Shown: positions 36,917 through 46,095 of the stretch, in pieces
Numbering within the stretch: the stretch's first letter is position 1
Layout of the letters: each line of letters opens with the position of its first letter
Origin: AP-15 sp963700195
Lineage (GTDB): Bacteria; Pseudomonadota; Alphaproteobacteria; ATCC43930; CGMCC-115725
Assembly: GCA_963700195.1 (NCBI GenBank)
Contig: CAVOWQ010000007.1
Location: 1 to 64,000, forward strand
Length of the DNA: 64,000 nucleotides
Direction of reading: 5' to 3'
The notes under the pieces: model-generated
What the model was told of the DNA's origin: nothing
What the model saw: only the letters and a program-made list of their open reading frames with translations
Database searches by the model: none
Translations under genes and position numbers: made by a program

Positions 36917-38239
36917 ATGGTGGAAGGGCTCTATCGGCAACGGAGACGGCGCTCGAGAACCAGCGGATCGGCGGTCTGCAGATCCGCGTCGCGGCGCTCT
37001 GTACCTTGATCCAGATCTGCGATGGTTACGACATCAATTCGGTCGCGTGGGCGGTGCCGTCCCTGACTCACGTCTGGAACTTGCCTGGACCGGCCTTCAC
37101 GACCGCGTTCCTGTGGTCGAGCATCGGTATCCTGTTCGGCGCCCTCTCGGCCGGGCCGATCGGCGATCGGGTCGGCCGCAAGCCGTTGTTGCTCGCCAGT
37201 GTCACTATCTTTGGCGTCGCCTCGCTGCTCAGCGCCTTTTCCCCCTCGCTGCTCATGCTGACGGTGTTGCGGTTCTTCACCGGGTTGGGCATCGGCGGCG
37301 CGTTTCCCGGGGCGGCCACCTTGACGGGCGACTACGCTCCGCACCGGCTGCGCGCGACGATGATCATGGCGAGCTTTACCGGAGCGCCGATCGGCGGGCT
37401 TTGTCGGCGGGCAGATCGTGGCTGCGCTGCTGCCCCATTTCGGCTGGCCGGTCATTTTCATCCTCGGCGGGGTGTTCCCGCTGGTGCTGGTTCCGGTGCT
37501 GGCATTGTGGCTGCCGGAATCGCCGAGATTTCTCGCTCGCAAGGCCAATCTGTCGCGAGGTGAGGCGGCGCTGCTCACGCGCCTAGACATCGTCGCGGGC
37601 CAGACCGAGCTTCACGCCGTCGACATCGCCCATGAAAATCCGATCAAGATGCTGTTCGGCAAAGGCTATGCGCTACAGACGATCCTGCTCTGGATCATCT
37701 TCTTCTGCAGCTTGATGAACCTTTTCCTGTTCGGTTACTGGCTGCCCGAGGTCTTGCATCTGATCGGCATGACGCCGGCCAGCGCGGTGTTTGCTTCGAG
37801 CCTCCGCGATCTCGGTGCGATCTTCGCGGTTCTCTACCTCGGTCTGCTGATTGACCGCGTCGGTCCCGAGCGGTCGCTGGCGTTTCACTATGCGATCGGC
37901 GCCGTGTTTATCGCCGTGATCTCGCTGGTCGTACTGCCTTACGCGATCCTGCTCGCCGTCATCTTCCTTTGCGGGATGACGATCATCGGCAGCCAGACCG
38001 GAGCTAATGCGACCTGCGGCAAGCTCTATCCGGCGCGCATGCGCACGAGCGGCCTCGGCTGGGCGCTCGGCATTGGCCGCCTCGGCGGCATCGCCGCACC
38101 CGTGCTGGGCGGCTATCTACTCTCTCTGAAGATGGCGCCGACGCACATCTTTCTGAGCGCCTGCATCTTCGCGGTAATCGCCGCGGTGGCGACGGGGCTA
38201 CTGGCGCTGCGCGGGCGGAGCGAATTGGCGGCGAATTGA
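36917..38239 (+). CDS. MFS transporter, aromatic acid:H+ symporter-like, one frame break
   Basis: About 430 residues with 12 membrane segments. TM1 carries the charged AAHS-type motif CDGYDINSVAWAVPSL. The loop 2-3 signature is GPIGDRVGRKPLL, followed by FFTGLGIGGAFPGAATL. Near 37394-37400 the frame shifts by one base: removing one G gives IGGFVGGQIVAALLPHFGWP and the C-terminal half continues to 38239 (LFLFGYWLPEVLHLIGMT, IGRLGGIAAPVLGGYLL). The start is unclear because the frame is open into the permease remnant; family members begin about 15 residues before ALENQRIGG, hence the approximate 5' end. Next to hppD it could import an aromatic acid. Confidence 0.8.
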
Positions 38240-38293
38240 CCGGCAGTAGCGCGGTCAACTGTGACGGAAGAGAAACTGCGCAAGGAGGAATCG

Positions 38294-39463
38294 ATGCAAT
38301 CACTCGCCGGCATCGATGCAGCCCTAAGCCGAGCCGCCGACACCAAAGAGGTGCCGGGTGTCGTCGCATTGGCGGCGACCGACACCGCAGTCTTGTACGA
38401 GGGGGCGTTTGGACTGCGCGATATTGTCGACGGCCCCGCAATGACCCGCGACAGCGTGTTCCGCATCGCGTCAATGACCAAGGCGGTGACCTCGGTCGCG
38501 GCGATGCAGCTCGTCGAGCAGGGCAAGCTCTGGCTCGACGAGCCGATCGGCAATATCCTTCCTGAATTGGCCGCACCCCAGGTCCTCGAGGGCTTCGACA
38601 CCTCGGGCGCGCCACGATTGCGCCCGGCCAAACGCCCGATCACGTTGCGCCATCTGCTGACCCACACAGCCGGCTTCGGCTATGAGGTCTGGGACCCGGA
38701 GCTGATCCGCTATGTCGGCGCAACCGGCATGCCCTCCTTTATGACTGGCAAGCTGGCAGGGTTGCGATTGCCGCTCGTTTTCGATCCGGGCGAACGCTGG
38801 GAGTACGGCATCAACATCGATTGGGTCGGACGCGCGGTCGAAGCAGTCGCCGGACAGCCGCTCGACGCCTATTTCAGTGCGCATATCTTTGCCCCGCTCG
38901 GCATGACGGACACGGGTTTTGTTGCTTCCGCCGACCACGCGTCTCGCCTCGTCCGCGTGCATCGCCGCGAACCGGACGGAAGCTTAGAGCCGATCACGAT
39001 GGAGATATCGCACCGCGAGTTCTTCAGCGGCGGCGGGGGCCTGCTGTCGACCGGGCGCGACTATCTCGCCTTCTTGCAAATGCTTCTACACCAGGGCCGC
39101 TTCAACGGCGCCGAACTGCTGCGGCCCGAGACGGTCGCGCAAATCGGGCAAAATCAGATCGGCAATCTCCAGCTCGGACTCATGAAGACGGCAATGCCGG
39201 AACTCTCGAACGATGTCGATCTCTTTCCCGGCGTTCGCTGCGGACACAGCCTCGCCTCTGTGGTCAATGCGCAGCAGGGTCCCAATGGCCGCAGCGCCGG
39301 GACCCTCACCTGGGCCGGGCTTTTCAACACCTATTATTGGATCGACCCGCAAAAGCACGTCACCGGCGTCATCCTGACCCAGATCTTGCCTTTCGCGGAC
39401 GCCCGCGCAGTGAGGCTATACGGCGAGTTCGAGCGCGGCATATACGATGCGTTGCAAAGTTAA
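38294..39463 (+). CDS. Serine hydrolase, class C beta-lactamase family, paralogue 1
   Basis: 389 residues with the penicillin-binding/beta-lactamase transpeptidase fold: nucleophile in RIASMTKAVTSVAAMQ (S-x-x-K, about residues 57-72), Tyr motif in WEYGINIDWVGR (Y-x-N type), and a C-terminal AGTLTWAGLFNTYYWIDP segment in place of KTG. It hydrolyses an ester or amide of unknown identity; such EstB-like proteins are often esterases. Start chosen at 38294 because AAGGAGGAA lies just upstream. It has no signal peptide, so it should be cytoplasmic, unlike its neighbour. Sequence identity to the next gene is high throughout. Confidence 0.85.
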   Translation: MQSLAGIDAALSRAADTKEVPGVVALAATDTAVLYEGAFGLRDIVDGPAMTRDSVFRIASMTKAVTSVAAMQLVEQGKLWLDEPIGNILPELAAPQVLEGFDTSGAPRLRPAKRPITLRHLLTHTAGFGYEVWDPELIRYVGATGMPSFMTGKLAGLRLPLVFDPGERWEYGINIDWVGRAVEAVAGQPLDAYFSAHIFAPLGMTDTGFVASADHASRLVRVHRREPDGSLEPITMEISHREFFSGGGGLLSTGRDYLAFLQMLLHQGRFNGAELLRPETVAQIGQNQIGNLQLGLMKTAMPELSNDVDLFPGVRCGHSLASVVNAQQGPNGRSAGTLTWAGLFNTYYWIDPQKHVTGVILTQILPFADARAVRLYGEFERGIYDALQS

Positions 39464-39477
39464 CGGCGGAAAAGCGA

Positions 39478-40746
39478 ATGACCAGAAGGCGACACAGCCG
39501 GCGCGAAATTCTCCAGGCCACAGCAGCTCTTGCGGTCGCCTCCTTCGGCGCGACGGTTGGGCGCGCGGCGGCACAGCCGCATGCGCAGATCGATGCGGTC
39601 CTGCGCCGGGCCACGGAAGCTAAAGAGGTGCCCGGGGTCGTCGCGGTGGCGGCGACCGACAAGGGGATCTTCTATGAAGGCGCGTTCGGCGTGCGAGATC
39701 TCGCCAACGGTCCCGAGATGACGCCCGACACGATCTTCCGACTCGCGTCGATGACCAAGGCGGTGACCTCGGTCGCGGCTATGCAACTTGTCGAGCAGGG
39801 CAGGCTGCAATTGGATCAGCCGATCGGCAATGTGCTTCCGGAATTGGCGGCACCCCAGGTACTGGAGGGGTTCGACGACTCGGGCGCCCCGCGCCTGCGG
39901 CCAGCCAAGCGGCCGATCACACTGCGGCATCTGCTGACCCATACCGCTGGCTTTGGTTACGAGACCTGGGACGCAGACCTGATCCGCTATGTCAAAGTCA
40001 CCGGCACGCCCTCGACGAGCACCGGCAAGCTCGCCTCGTTGCGCTTGCCGCTGGTCTTCGACCCGGGTGATCGCTGGGAGTACGGCATCAATCTGGACTG
40101 GGTCGGGCGGACGGTAGAAGCCGTCAGCGGCCAGCCCCTCGAAGTCTATTTCCGCGAGCACATCTTCGCGCCGCTCAGGATGACCGACACCGACTATGCC
40201 ATTTCTTCGGCACAGCAGTCCCGTTTGGTCAGCGTGCACCAGCGCAGGCCGGATGGATCGTTGGAACCGGCAGCAGCACAAGATCCTCCATGGCGCGAGT
40301 TCTGGAGCGGCGGCGGCGGTCTCTACTCGACCGGACGCGATTACCTGGTATTTTTGCGGATGCTGCTCAATCAGGGCCGGTTCAATGGCACCCAGCTGTT
40401 GCGGCCGGAAACCGTCGCGCTGATGGGGCGCAATCAGATCGGTGACATCAACGCCGGCATTCTGAAGACGGCAATGCCGCAGCGCTCCAACGATGTCGAT
40501 TTCTTTCCCGGCATCCCGTGCAAATGGGGCCTCGCCTATATGATCAACACCGAGCCCGGACCCAACGGCCGCAGCGCCGGAAGCCTGACTTGGGCCGGCA
40601 TCTTCAACACCTACTACTGGCTCGACCCGCAGAAGCACGTCGCTGGCGTCATCCTCGCCCAGATCCTGCCTTTTGCCGATCACAATGCCGTCAAGCTCTA
40701 CGGCGAGTTCGAGAGCGCCGTTTACGACGCTCTGAAGGCAGCCTGA
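39478..40746 (+). CDS. Serine hydrolase, class C beta-lactamase family, paralogue 2, Tat-exported
   Basis: 422 residues, a tandem paralogue of the preceding gene (same RLASMTKAVTSVAAMQLVEQ, PQVLEGFD, RHLLTHTAGFGYE, WEYGIN and SLTWAGIFNTYYWLDP). It adds a twin-arginine signal at the start (RRHSRREILQATAALAVASF, cleavage near GRAAA). The gap between the two genes is 14 bases, so they form one transcript. The pair therefore places the same type of hydrolase on both sides of the inner membrane. Active-site residues are all present. Substrate unknown. Confidence 0.87.
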   Translation: MTRRRHSRREILQATAALAVASFGATVGRAAAQPHAQIDAVLRRATEAKEVPGVVAVAATDKGIFYEGAFGVRDLANGPEMTPDTIFRLASMTKAVTSVAAMQLVEQGRLQLDQPIGNVLPELAAPQVLEGFDDSGAPRLRPAKRPITLRHLLTHTAGFGYETWDADLIRYVKVTGTPSTSTGKLASLRLPLVFDPGDRWEYGINLDWVGRTVEAVSGQPLEVYFREHIFAPLRMTDTDYAISSAQQSRLVSVHQRRPDGSLEPAAAQDPPWREFWSGGGGLYSTGRDYLVFLRMLLNQGRFNGTQLLRPETVALMGRNQIGDINAGILKTAMPQRSNDVDFFPGIPCKWGLAYMINTEPGPNGRSAGSLTWAGIFNTYYWLDPQKHVAGVILAQILPFADHNAVKLYGEFESAVYDALKAA

Positions 40747-40759
40747 GGCTTATTCGGGG

Positions 40760-42041
40760 TCATTCTGCGGCTGCCGGGAGCGGGACATTTCGAACCGGCA
40801 CATCCGCCGGCGAGACCGGACGCTGTTCCAGCCGATCGCTGATCACATCCCAGATCTGCCGCAAGCGCTGAACGTGCAGATCGTCGCGAATGATCGCGAC
40901 CAGCGAGTTCGAGCTCGAGGGCCGGATCGAGTTGCATTTCACTGTTGCCGGCCGCCACGGGCTGGTGCGGTTTGCCTCCCGAGGCGCCCACTGGCGACTG
41001 TATCGTCTCGCCTGGCGTGGGCGGCTCTCCGACGAGCGCTGACAGCAGCCGCCTTTGCACTGCCGGGCTGTCCAACGCCTTTTCGAGGTCGAAAATCGTG
41101 CGGATGTTGAGCTCGCGCAGCCGCAGGGTGCGTGAGGAGCCGACCGCCAGGATCAGCTGCGCCTGCGCGACCCAATCGATGACCTCGTAGAGGCCGTAGG
41201 GGGTCTCGACGAAGATCTGGATCGGGTTGATCGTCGCCAGGTTCTGCACGTCCTCGATCTCGAACTCGGCAAGGCGCAGCTTCATGAACGGGTCGATGCC
41301 GAGGATCATGTCGAGCGGAAACTCCTCCTGCAGGGATTGGCTCTCGGGGCTCACCCGCCGCAGCCGCAGCCAAGGGAATTTCGCCATCAGCGCGTCCATG
41401 CACAGGGTCGGAAAGAAACCGACCAGGAAGGCGATGACGACCATCGCATGCGGACCCAGCGAGGCGAAGATCTGGCTGTGCCAGATTGCGGCGATCGTGA
41501 ATACGGCGAGCAGTATGTGGCCGATCGATTGGAAGAACGAGATCGGCGCGAGATCAAAATTCGATATTCGCCGGATCAAATATTGAATTGTCCAGATATA
41601 ACTGCCGATGAACGTATAGGTCAGAGCGCCGAGAAACGGGCGATCGGCAGCCGACAGATTATCGGGAACACTGATCGGGAAAGCAAAATAGTTCGGCAGA
41701 GGCGCCACATCCGGCATGAACGCCATGCGGAACCCGAGCGCCGTCAAGATGACGTAGATCGCGACAGGCAGCAGATAATAGGCAAACCTGTGGGGATCAT
41801 CGTGCAAGTCGCGTTCGGGATTGGACTCGGGGTCGTACTTATACTTTACGAGCTCGAAGGAGGGGATGATCAATGGCGCGCCGTTGGGCAGGCTGGCAAA
41901 GCTGAACAGCCGTTCGAGGTCGCGCACTATTTCGCGTCTGAAGGCGCGGATGTTGTTGCGGCCGACAAAGATGCCGAGCGGCACGACGCAGCTGAGCATT
42001 ACCAGCGCCGTCCATCGCAACACTTCAGCGAAACCGGTCAT
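40760..42041 (-). CDS. Multi-pass membrane protein of unknown function, one frame break near the C-terminus
   Basis: About 427 residues. Hydrophobic segments: LRWTALVMLSCVVPLGIFVG, FAYYLLPVAIYVILTALGF, FLGALTYTFIGSYIWTIQYL, SIGHILLAVFTIAAIW and MVVIAFLVGFFPTLCMDALM. A soluble domain follows, with EFEIEDVQNLATINPIQIFV and ELNIRTIFDLEKALDSPAVQ, which looks like a helix-hairpin-helix-type repeat. Near 40900-40908 one extra base shifts the frame; skipping it gives LVAIIRDDLHVQRLRQIWDV to a stop at 40760, instead of an Arg/Ser-rich tail to 40722. The start is placed at MTGFAEVLRW, which follows AAGGGAGAGG. It converges on the serine hydrolase pair. No family recognised. Confidence 0.65.
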
Positions 42042-42080
42042 CTGCCTCTCCCTTGGCATTCCGGATCCGACCCCAGTTCC

Positions 42081-42395
42081 ACCTGTTTTATGAGGTCCAG
42101 ATCAGGCTCGGTTGTCCCGATACGTGGAAGAACCACGGGCGGGGGGCGCCAACACCGACAAAAGCGCGATAATTCACGGCTCACGGCGATTAGCTCCCGA
42201 AGGAATTGGCAACTCCCGACCTTAGCAGATATTTGCTAACTTATCAACATATATTCATGCGAGTAAGGCAACGCCGACAAGAGACATTCCGCACTTTGTT
42301 TGCCGACAGATCAGCGCGCCCGCGTGGTCAACTCAATCGTGGACCTTTCTTGCACTGGGCGCTGGATGCTCGAAGGCCCCAAGGGAAGGCAGCCC
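42081..42395 (+). repeat. Direct repeat A (about 310 bp), left border of the TIR/sigma island
   Basis: Shares ordered blocks with 46519-46830 in the same orientation: cctgttt-at, gtccagatcagg-tcggtt, gccaacac, ggcgat-a-ctcccga, caattggcaact-ccgac-tt, ttgccgacagatcagcgcgc, ccgcgtggtc, atcgtggac and tggatgctcga-ggccccaag. Differences are scattered, so the duplication is not recent. No transposase is encoded in it; the 3' part can be read as a short coding remnant (LPTDQRARVVNSIVDLSC) that I do not recognise. Confidence 0.75.
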
Positions 42396-42538
42396 GCGCG
42401 GCGTTTTGCCGAGAAACCAGTCACCTCTCTGGCTCCATGGCAGTCATCATCACCAACTCCCTCATATGGGCATGAGCGCCCGCTTGGAGCACTCGCCTTT
42501 TCGGATCCACGTGGGTCCCCGATCCTTCGGCGGAGGGG

Positions 42539-43576
42539 TTATTTTATTGAGATATAAACATCAATTGATCCTTGGTTATCGTTGTACATGGTATGTACAT
42601 CATTCATCAAAAAACGAACGGTTTCTCCGGAACTCAGATCAAATGAACCTTGTTCACCATAGGCCTTACATTTATCATCATTTCCCATTACTATTAACGC
42701 TCCTATAGGGGCTCTGATACATGGGGTTTTGGCAGAAGGAAAGTTGGGGTCGCCAGCTGGTGATATGTAACCTTTGGCAGTTCTAGGAATTGTAGGATCA
42801 GAATTATCCGAAGGAATAGCAGCCCATGTACCCTTAGCATTAAATGCTACAGTCTCCAACCTATTCGTCGTGTTCTGGAATAGTGTACCTACGTCATCTT
42901 TAGCGAAGACTTTCAGAGACACCGGTTCTTGACGCGCAGATGTTTGCTGGGTGACAAAACCGATACCGGCGATAACGAGAAGAACGAGTAGGCCGATGCC
43001 GACGAGAATTGCCGTCCTCGACGATTTCGGCGGTCCGCTCCGGCTCGCAGCTGCGATGCGCACTACCGCCGAGCGCTGTGCCCCTGGTTCTACCGCGTCG
43101 CGCTCGGCCGTCCGCCTCTCGATGATCTCGTTGAGATCGCGGATGAATTGGCCCATGTGCAGGTCGAAGTCCTGCCCCGTGTCGATCTTAACGGCATTAC
43201 GAAATGCCAGCTCCCGCAAGGTTTCGGGCAGTTGTTCCGGGCGCGGCATCCGCGTTGTGCCAATCAGCACGGGGATGGCAGGGATCCCTAGTTTGAGCGC
43301 GGTTTCCACCTCGATCCGAACGAAATCGGTTTCCGCGTCAATGCGAGAGTGACCCCCTTGTGCTCGCCCCAGCCACCGCGGTCCAATAATAATGACGACG
43401 ATGTCGCTGCTATGTAAGGCGTTGGCAATGTGGTCGCGAAAGTCGATCCCCGGCGGGATGCTGTCGATATCTCGGAACAGCGCGTCGCGTCCGTAAATTG
43501 TGCTGAGCCGGTCGAAGATCCTTCCAGTAATCGCCTCGGAATCTTCGCGGCGGTAAGAGATCGTAATTTTGATCAT
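42539..43576 (-). CDS. TIR domain protein with TM helix and lectin-like C-terminal domain
   Basis: 345 residues. Residues 1-140 form a bacterial TIR domain: MIKITISYRREDSEAITGRI, ALFRDIDSIPPGIDFRDHIA, SDIVVIIIGPRWLG, and DFVRIEVETALKLGIPAIPV, where Glu 89 is in the position of the catalytic Glu of TIR NAD-hydrolases. A single TM helix follows (AILVGIGLLVLLVIAGIGFV, about 189-208). An outside domain of about 130 residues with FNAKGTWAAI, APIGALIVMGND, SSGETVRFLMND and DNQGSIDVYI resembles PA-IL-like galactose-binding domains. A receptor-like layout: sugar sensing outside, NAD-cleaving or signalling domain inside. Start at the ATG at 43574-43576. AT-richer in its 3' half than its neighbours, a sign of transfer. 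Confidence 0.8.
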   Translation of the reverse strand: MIKITISYRREDSEAITGRIFDRLSTIYGRDALFRDIDSIPPGIDFRDHIANALHSSDIVVIIIGPRWLGRAQGGHSRIDAETDFVRIEVETALKLGIPAIPVLIGTTRMPRPEQLPETLRELAFRNAVKIDTGQDFDLHMGQFIRDLNEIIERRTAERDAVEPGAQRSAVVRIAAASRSGPPKSSRTAILVGIGLLVLLVIAGIGFVTQQTSARQEPVSLKVFAKDDVGTLFQNTTNRLETVAFNAKGTWAAIPSDNSDPTIPRTAKGYISPAGDPNFPSAKTPCIRAPIGALIVMGNDDKCKAYGEQGSFDLSSGETVRFLMNDVHTMYNDNQGSIDVYISIK

Positions 43577-44044
43577 CGCGGGTCTCCGCCCGACAAACAA
43601 GCGGATGGCTCGGTACAAGGTGCCATCCGCTCATGCTTGGTAGAATAGTTCAGGGGTTGATCGAGAAGTGTGAGATGGTTCACACTTACAAAGAATTCAT
43701 TTGAAACAAAGCATTCTGGAAAACCCAGCGTCGTAGGGGTATTGATTACATACGCAGGTCCGGCAAGGGTGGTGAGCTGACCTTCGCTGCTGCATGTCGA
43801 CCGACCGCTGTACGCCGACAGCAGCCGCTCTGCAATCAAAGCGACCCAGAGGTTGAGGCATGGCCATCCACGCGACAACTTCGCTCGCGCATGGAGCAGT
43901 ACCTTGGCGTCCTTCGGATCGGAGGCGTCCCGCAATTAAAAGGATTCCGATTTTAGGGCTGTCCTGGCTACGATCCAAAAAAATTGCCGACGAAAGCAAA
44001 AGGTCGAACCCCTCTGCTGGCACTTTAGGGGCGAGGGACACGCA
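43577..44044. other. Divergent intergenic region between the TIR gene and the sigma-F1 beta gene
   Basis: About 470 bases, AT-richer than the surroundings. Overlapping minus-strand frames exist (for example a 120-codon one ending at 43573), but they have mixed composition, no recognised domain and no good ribosome-binding site. It should contain the promoters of both flanking genes; no clear operator could be identified by eye. Confidence 0.45.
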
Positions 44045-45655
44045 ATGGATGATCTCGAACAACTTGTCCACATCGCCGCAGAGGGCGACCCGAACGCCTT
44101 TGTGGAGCTTACACGACGGTTTCAGCACTTCGCGTTTGGCTCGGCGCTGGTGTTGCTCGGCGACTTCCAGCAGGCGGAAGACACCGTGCAGGAGGCATTT
44201 CTGGCCGCGTGGTCGAGCTTGCCGAGCCTGTCTGATCCCGCAGCGTTTCCCGGCTGGCTACGCGGCATTGTCCGGCATCAGGCATTTCGCGTGCTCCGAC
44301 GCAGGCAGTTCGAGATCGTTCCTCTTGACGCCGCAGAGAACCTTTCAACCGAGCGCGCTCTGCCGGATGACCAACTGGACCAGCACCAACACGTCCGAGC
44401 CGCCCTGGCTGCTATCGCGAAACTCCCGGCTCCCCTTCGGGAGCCGGCGACACTGTTCTACGTCCATGAGTGCTCGCACCAGGACATAGCCAACTTCCTC
44501 GGCATTTCGACAACGACGGTGAACAACCGTCTGCATGTTGCTCGCGCCAAACTGAAAGAGAGGATGCCAACGATGGTTGCTGAAACCCTCGACGCCCACG
44601 GTTTGCCGGATGACTTCGCCAATCGAATTGGTCGTCTGGTCGCAACACGCGGTGAAATGATCGAGGCCCTTTTCGATCCGCACTCCTTGCCCGATCTGCT
44701 CACGGAACTCGCGGTCAGCGACGAGGCTAACTGCCGGACGATTACCGTCCAGGTGATTCAACGGCCTGGCGGCGGAATTGTGCGCGGTGTCATCTCATCT
44801 CCACCGGGGGAAACACCACGCGGAGCGACCGTGCTGAACTCGCTCCGTCACGCTGAGGTTCCCCTGAATCGAAATACGTTTAGCCGAGCGGTGAAACTTC
44901 TTGCCGGTCCGCGTCCGCGCAAACTCGGCCCCGAGCCGTTGGAGACAGGTATCAAGGTGATCGACGTTATGTGTCCTTTGGCCGTGCGGGGAACGGTCGC
45001 CATAGCCGGCGAATTACGCACAGGATCGGCGGTCGTAATGGAGGAATTGGTGCGTCGGTTGAGCGGTAGCACGGATCGAGTCTCCCTATTCACATTGATT
45101 CAGCCGTGGAAGGACGGGGATTTCTCCTACGCGGCAGAGTTGAAGAAAGATGGGTTTAGCGAAGGGACGGTCGGGGCCGTGCAGACCTTCTTCTTCCGCG
45201 CCGGTGACGGCCCGTGGACCACGGAGCGTCTGGCCGAACTCGCCGCCGTCGATACGGTAATCCATCTGTCCCGCGGCATGGCCGAGAAGAAAATATATCC
45301 CTGCGTCGATCCCCGAACTTGTCGATCCCGTCTATTGGAGACGAAGGCCGTGGGAGACGATCACGTCCTGATCGCCGAGCGTGCAAGGCAAGCCCTGAGC
45401 TTGTTGCTGCACCCGGCTCTCGCCGAAACGGCTGACCAGATAATTCTTCAACGCGCCCAGAAGCTCGCCAACTTCTTCACGCAACCGTTCTTTTGCGCCG
45501 AGCCATGGACAAAGCGACCAGGTTCGCACGTGAGCCTCAAAGACGCGCTCCAAGGCTGCGGGGAAATTCTCGATGGCGTTCACGACGATCTGCCGGTCGA
45601 AGCATTCTACTTCACCGGCAGTATCGACCAGATTCGCGCGACGCGTTCCGGCTGA
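44045..45655 (+). CDS. ECF-type sigma factor fused to a degenerate F1-ATPase beta subunit
   Basis: 536 residues. Residues 8-90 are sigma region 2 (FQQAEDTVQEAFLAAWSSLP, WLRGIVRHQAFRVLRRR). Residues 118-175 are region 4 (AIAKLPAPLREPATLFYVHE, QDIANFLGISTTTVNNRLH). From about 190 the chain follows F1-ATPase beta: barrel domain (VQVIQRPGGGIVRGVISSPP, 236-255), PLETGIKVIDVMCPLAVRGT (298-317), HLSRGMAEKKIYPCVDPRTC (407-426), ANFFTQPFFCAEPW (475-488), SLKDALQGCGEILDGVHDDL (497-516) and EAFYFTGSID (519-528). The P-loop GGAGVGKT is replaced by AGELRTGS (321-328, no Lys), and the Walker B region between about 390 and 405 is deleted, so ATP hydrolysis is very unlikely. Inference: a transcription factor whose activity is set by a non-catalytic ATPase-like module. 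I know of no characterised precedent. Confidence 0.85.
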   Translation: MDDLEQLVHIAAEGDPNAFVELTRRFQHFAFGSALVLLGDFQQAEDTVQEAFLAAWSSLPSLSDPAAFPGWLRGIVRHQAFRVLRRRQFEIVPLDAAENLSTERALPDDQLDQHQHVRAALAAIAKLPAPLREPATLFYVHECSHQDIANFLGISTTTVNNRLHVARAKLKERMPTMVAETLDAHGLPDDFANRIGRLVATRGEMIEALFDPHSLPDLLTELAVSDEANCRTITVQVIQRPGGGIVRGVISSPPGETPRGATVLNSLRHAEVPLNRNTFSRAVKLLAGPRPRKLGPEPLETGIKVIDVMCPLAVRGTVAIAGELRTGSAVVMEELVRRLSGSTDRVSLFTLIQPWKDGDFSYAAELKKDGFSEGTVGAVQTFFFRAGDGPWTTERLAELAAVDTVIHLSRGMAEKKIYPCVDPRTCRSRLLETKAVGDDHVLIAERARQALSLLLHPALAETADQIILQRAQKLANFFTQPFFCAEPWTKRPGSHVSLKDALQGCGEILDGVHDDLPVEAFYFTGSIDQIRATRSG

Positions 45656-45725
45656 GCAGATGTGGCAAAGACCCTCATTTGCTCCTTGTTGGCAGAGGTT
45701 ATCATCCGGTTGAAAAGAAGGTGAA

Positions 45726-46095
45726 ATGCCTCGCGATCTTCAAACTCACCGCACTCCCTTCGACGTTCTCAACTATGAGATCGTCCAGGAGCAAGCCAGC
45801 GCGCTTGGGCGAATGGGGCGAGCGCTGGAAGCTGCCCTCGCGAAGTTACGAGAGTTCGATGCCCTCCATCCGCCTGCGGACGTGCCGGCGTCAAGCGCAG
45901 CAGGCACGACGTATCCTGGTATTGGAGGCCGGCCACGCGCTCTGGATGTTCGTGGTCCAGCGAGAGGCGTGTGGCCTGCGGGACAGCCGCAACATCGTGA
46001 AGAGGTATAACGTGCCGCGCGAGGTCGAACAGTGCATGGGACCCGCATACTCCAACAGACGCGAGATGGCCCAAGCGACACCAATCACGGCTTAA
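45726..46095 (+). CDS. DUF6665-like small protein, one frame break
   Basis: About 122 residues if repaired. The first part, from the ATG at 45726 after AAGAAGG, reads TPFDVLNYEIVQEQASALGR and ALEAALAKLREFDALHPP. Near 45882-45892 one extra base changes frame, and the second part reads RRILVLEAGHALWMFVVQRE, ACGLRDSRNIVKRYNVPREV to the stop at 46095. Both halves together match my memory of the DUF6665 layout (two helices, then the W-x-F-VQREACGLRD block); function unknown. It follows the sigma-F1 beta gene by 70 bases on the same strand. Confidence 0.6.
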
